Source: Brevibacterium marinum
GTDB lineage: Bacteria > Actinomycetota > Actinomycetes > Actinomycetales > Brevibacteriaceae
Direction: 5' to 3'
Assembly (NCBI RefSeq): GCF_011927955.1
Contig: NZ_JAATJN010000001.1
Span: 1,426,001 to 1,490,000 of the forward strand
Length of the DNA: 64,000 nucleotides
In this document: positions 63,014 through 64,000 of the stretch, piece after piece
How positions within the stretch are numbered: position 1 is the first letter of the stretch
Layout: the number at the start of each line of letters is the position of its first letter
Program-made: the position numbers and the translations under genes
Notes under the pieces: generated by a model
What the model was told of the DNA's origin: nothing
Database searches by the model: none
Seen by the model: only the letters and a program-made list of their open reading frames with translations

Positions 63014-64000
63014 ATGACCTCCCGAGAATCCTCCTATGCTCCCGAGACCGTCGTCGTCGATGCGGCCCGCCCACAGCGCAGCGACGGCGCCTCGGTCAAT
63101 TCGCCCATCGAACTGTCCTCGACCTTCGTCAGCAGCGGTGACATCGATCGCTCTCCCTATGCCTACGGGCGATTCGACACCCCCGCCTGGACACCATTCG
63201 AAGCCGCCCTGGGCGAACTCGAACATGCCGCGCTGCCCGGCCTGGTCTACGGTTCGGGCCTCGCCGCGATCGCCTCGACGCTCAGCTTGGTTCCGCGCGG
63301 CGGCACCCTGATCATGCCCCGCCACAGCTATCAGGGGTCTCTGCGGTCGGCCGGTGAGATCGCCGAGCGTGCCGGATTCGACCTCATCACCGTCGACATC
63401 GCCGACACCGCAGCCGTCATCGACTCCCTCGACGCAATCGCTGCGGCAGCCGATGGGAACTCGGCGACCGACGGGAAATCGGCGACCGACGGGAAATCGG
63501 CGACCGACGGGACTGCGGCGGCCGATGGGAACTCGGCGGCCGACGCGAACGGTGGGGTCGCCTCGGCGATGCTGTGGATCGAATCCCCGACCAACCCGAT
63601 GCTCGAGGTCGCGGACGTGCCGGCCCTCCTCGCCGCCGCTCGCGAACGGGGGATCCTCACCGCCGTCGACAACACCTTCGCCACACCACTGCTGCAGACA
63701 CCGCTCGACCTGGGGGCCGACATCGTCGTCCACTCGGTCACCAAATACCTCGCCGGACACTCCGACGTCGTTCTCGGTGCGGCCGTGACCAGCAGCGATG
63801 ACCTGCGCGCTCGTCTCCATGCCGACCGTTCGATGCGCGGTGCCATCGCCGGCCCCTTCGAGGTCTGGTTGGCGCTGCGGGGTCTGCGGACCCTGTCGGT
63901 GCGGATGGGGCGCGCGCAGGCCAACGCCGCCCGGATCGCCGAACTCCTCGGCTCCCACCCGGACGTAGTCGAGACCCGCTACCCGGGCCTGCCGACCGAT
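63014..64000 (+). CDS. Cys/Met-metabolism PLP enzyme (cystathionine gamma-synthase-like), partial
   Basis: At least 329 residues, running off the window. It has the N-terminal PIELSSTFVSSG, the PLP phosphate area GLVYGSGLAAIASTLSL, IESPTNPMLEVADV, VDNTFATPLLQTPLDLGADIVVHSVTKYLAGHSDVVLG, with the PLP lysine in SVTKYLAGH. These act in transsulfuration. An in-frame insertion of five six-residue repeats (about 146-175) sits between DAIAAA and WIESP, where the fold has a surface loop. Whether it is a synthase or lyase cannot be told. Confidence 0.88.
   Translation, partial: MTSRESSYAPETVVVDAARPQRSDGASVNSPIELSSTFVSSGDIDRSPYAYGRFDTPAWTPFEAALGELEHAALPGLVYGSGLAAIASTLSLVPRGGTLIMPRHSYQGSLRSAGEIAERAGFDLITVDIADTAAVIDSLDAIAAAADGNSATDGKSATDGKSATDGTAAADGNSAADANGGVASAMLWIESPTNPMLEVADVPALLAAARERGILTAVDNTFATPLLQTPLDLGADIVVHSVTKYLAGHSDVVLGAAVTSSDDLRARLHADRSMRGAIAGPFEVWLALRGLRTLSVRMGRAQANAARIAELLGSHPDVVETRYPGLPTD
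63449..63538. repeat. five in-frame 18-bp tandem repeats in the PLP-enzyme gene
   Basis: Units of 18 bases such as ACCGACGGGAAATCGGCG repeat five times, giving ADGNSA/TDGKSA/TDGTAA hexapeptides, and a degenerate sixth continues to 63556. Confidence 0.9.

Overview
The window is high-G+C DNA from an actinobacterium. The family set (DUF3263, DUF3027, DUF1707, XPB helicase plus its partner, a DtxR-type regulator, WXG100, a CIRCE-controlled groEL without groES) is typical of Actinomycetota. Gene order resembles mycobacterial and streptomycete blocks, for example XPB/helicase partner ... csp-DUF3027 ... serC, and mscL-SAF-FmdB-FTHF ligase-galU-rimJ-sepX. A Micrococcales genus such as Brevibacterium is my best guess, but I could not test it. 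It reads as ordinary chromosome with one small patch of acquired DNA.

Layout. 0-8.2 kb: SGNH hydrolase, amidohydrolase, ThrE-like exporter, ung, aldehyde dehydrogenase, DUF3263/LytR_C pair, cold-shock gene. 8.2-13.6 kb: CIRCE-groEL, NTF2-like protein, DUF1707 protein, TauE/SafE permease, Gly-rich membrane protein coupled to an S4 protein. 13.7-21.7 kb, all on the minus strand: an envelope-stress block made of a response regulator, histidine kinase, membrane HtrA/PepD-like protease, an orphan WXG100 protein, PspA, PspAA, HtpX and PspAB. The two-component pair overlaps the protease gene by 4 bases, pspA overlaps pspAA by 4 bases, and a strong terminator separates the two halves. The block plausibly senses envelope damage, degrades misfolded extracytoplasmic and membrane proteins and stabilises the membrane.

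22-33.6 kb: CGNR regulator divergent from an EamA exporter, an ABC-F gene broken by two frameshifts, XPB helicase and its partner, cold-shock/DUF3027, MFS and DUF456 genes. 34-36 kb: serC and pdxH diverge, one a PLP enzyme and the other making PLP. 36.4-38.5 kb: DtxR/IdeR-type regulator, then a lower-G+C patch with a headless toxin-like C-terminus, a possible immunity gene, an IS1380-type transposase remnant and a repeated 22-28 bp sequence. 38.7-44.3 kb: NlpC/P60 hydrolase, a possible small RNA or leader, HNH nuclease, tandem universal stress protein, a sortase with its surface-protein substrate, and tRNA-Arg(CCT).

44.4-56.2 kb: a very large helicase-like protein whose ATPase motifs look degenerate, a small coupled protein, mscL, a SAF protein, FmdB, 5-FTHF cyclo-ligase, galU, a RimJ-like acetyltransferase and a SepX/GLPR-like divisome protein. 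56.4-64 kb: succinate-semialdehyde-type dehydrogenase, two GNAT proteins, MatC-like carrier, YeiH permease with divergent LysR, and a Cys/Met-metabolism PLP enzyme running off the end.

The best leads are the combined two-component/HtrA/WXG100/Psp block, the toxin-immunity remnant, the motif-degenerate 1594-residue helicase-like protein and the SepX candidate. Several genes also carry in-frame minisatellites. All functional statements are read from motifs and context; no database search was run.
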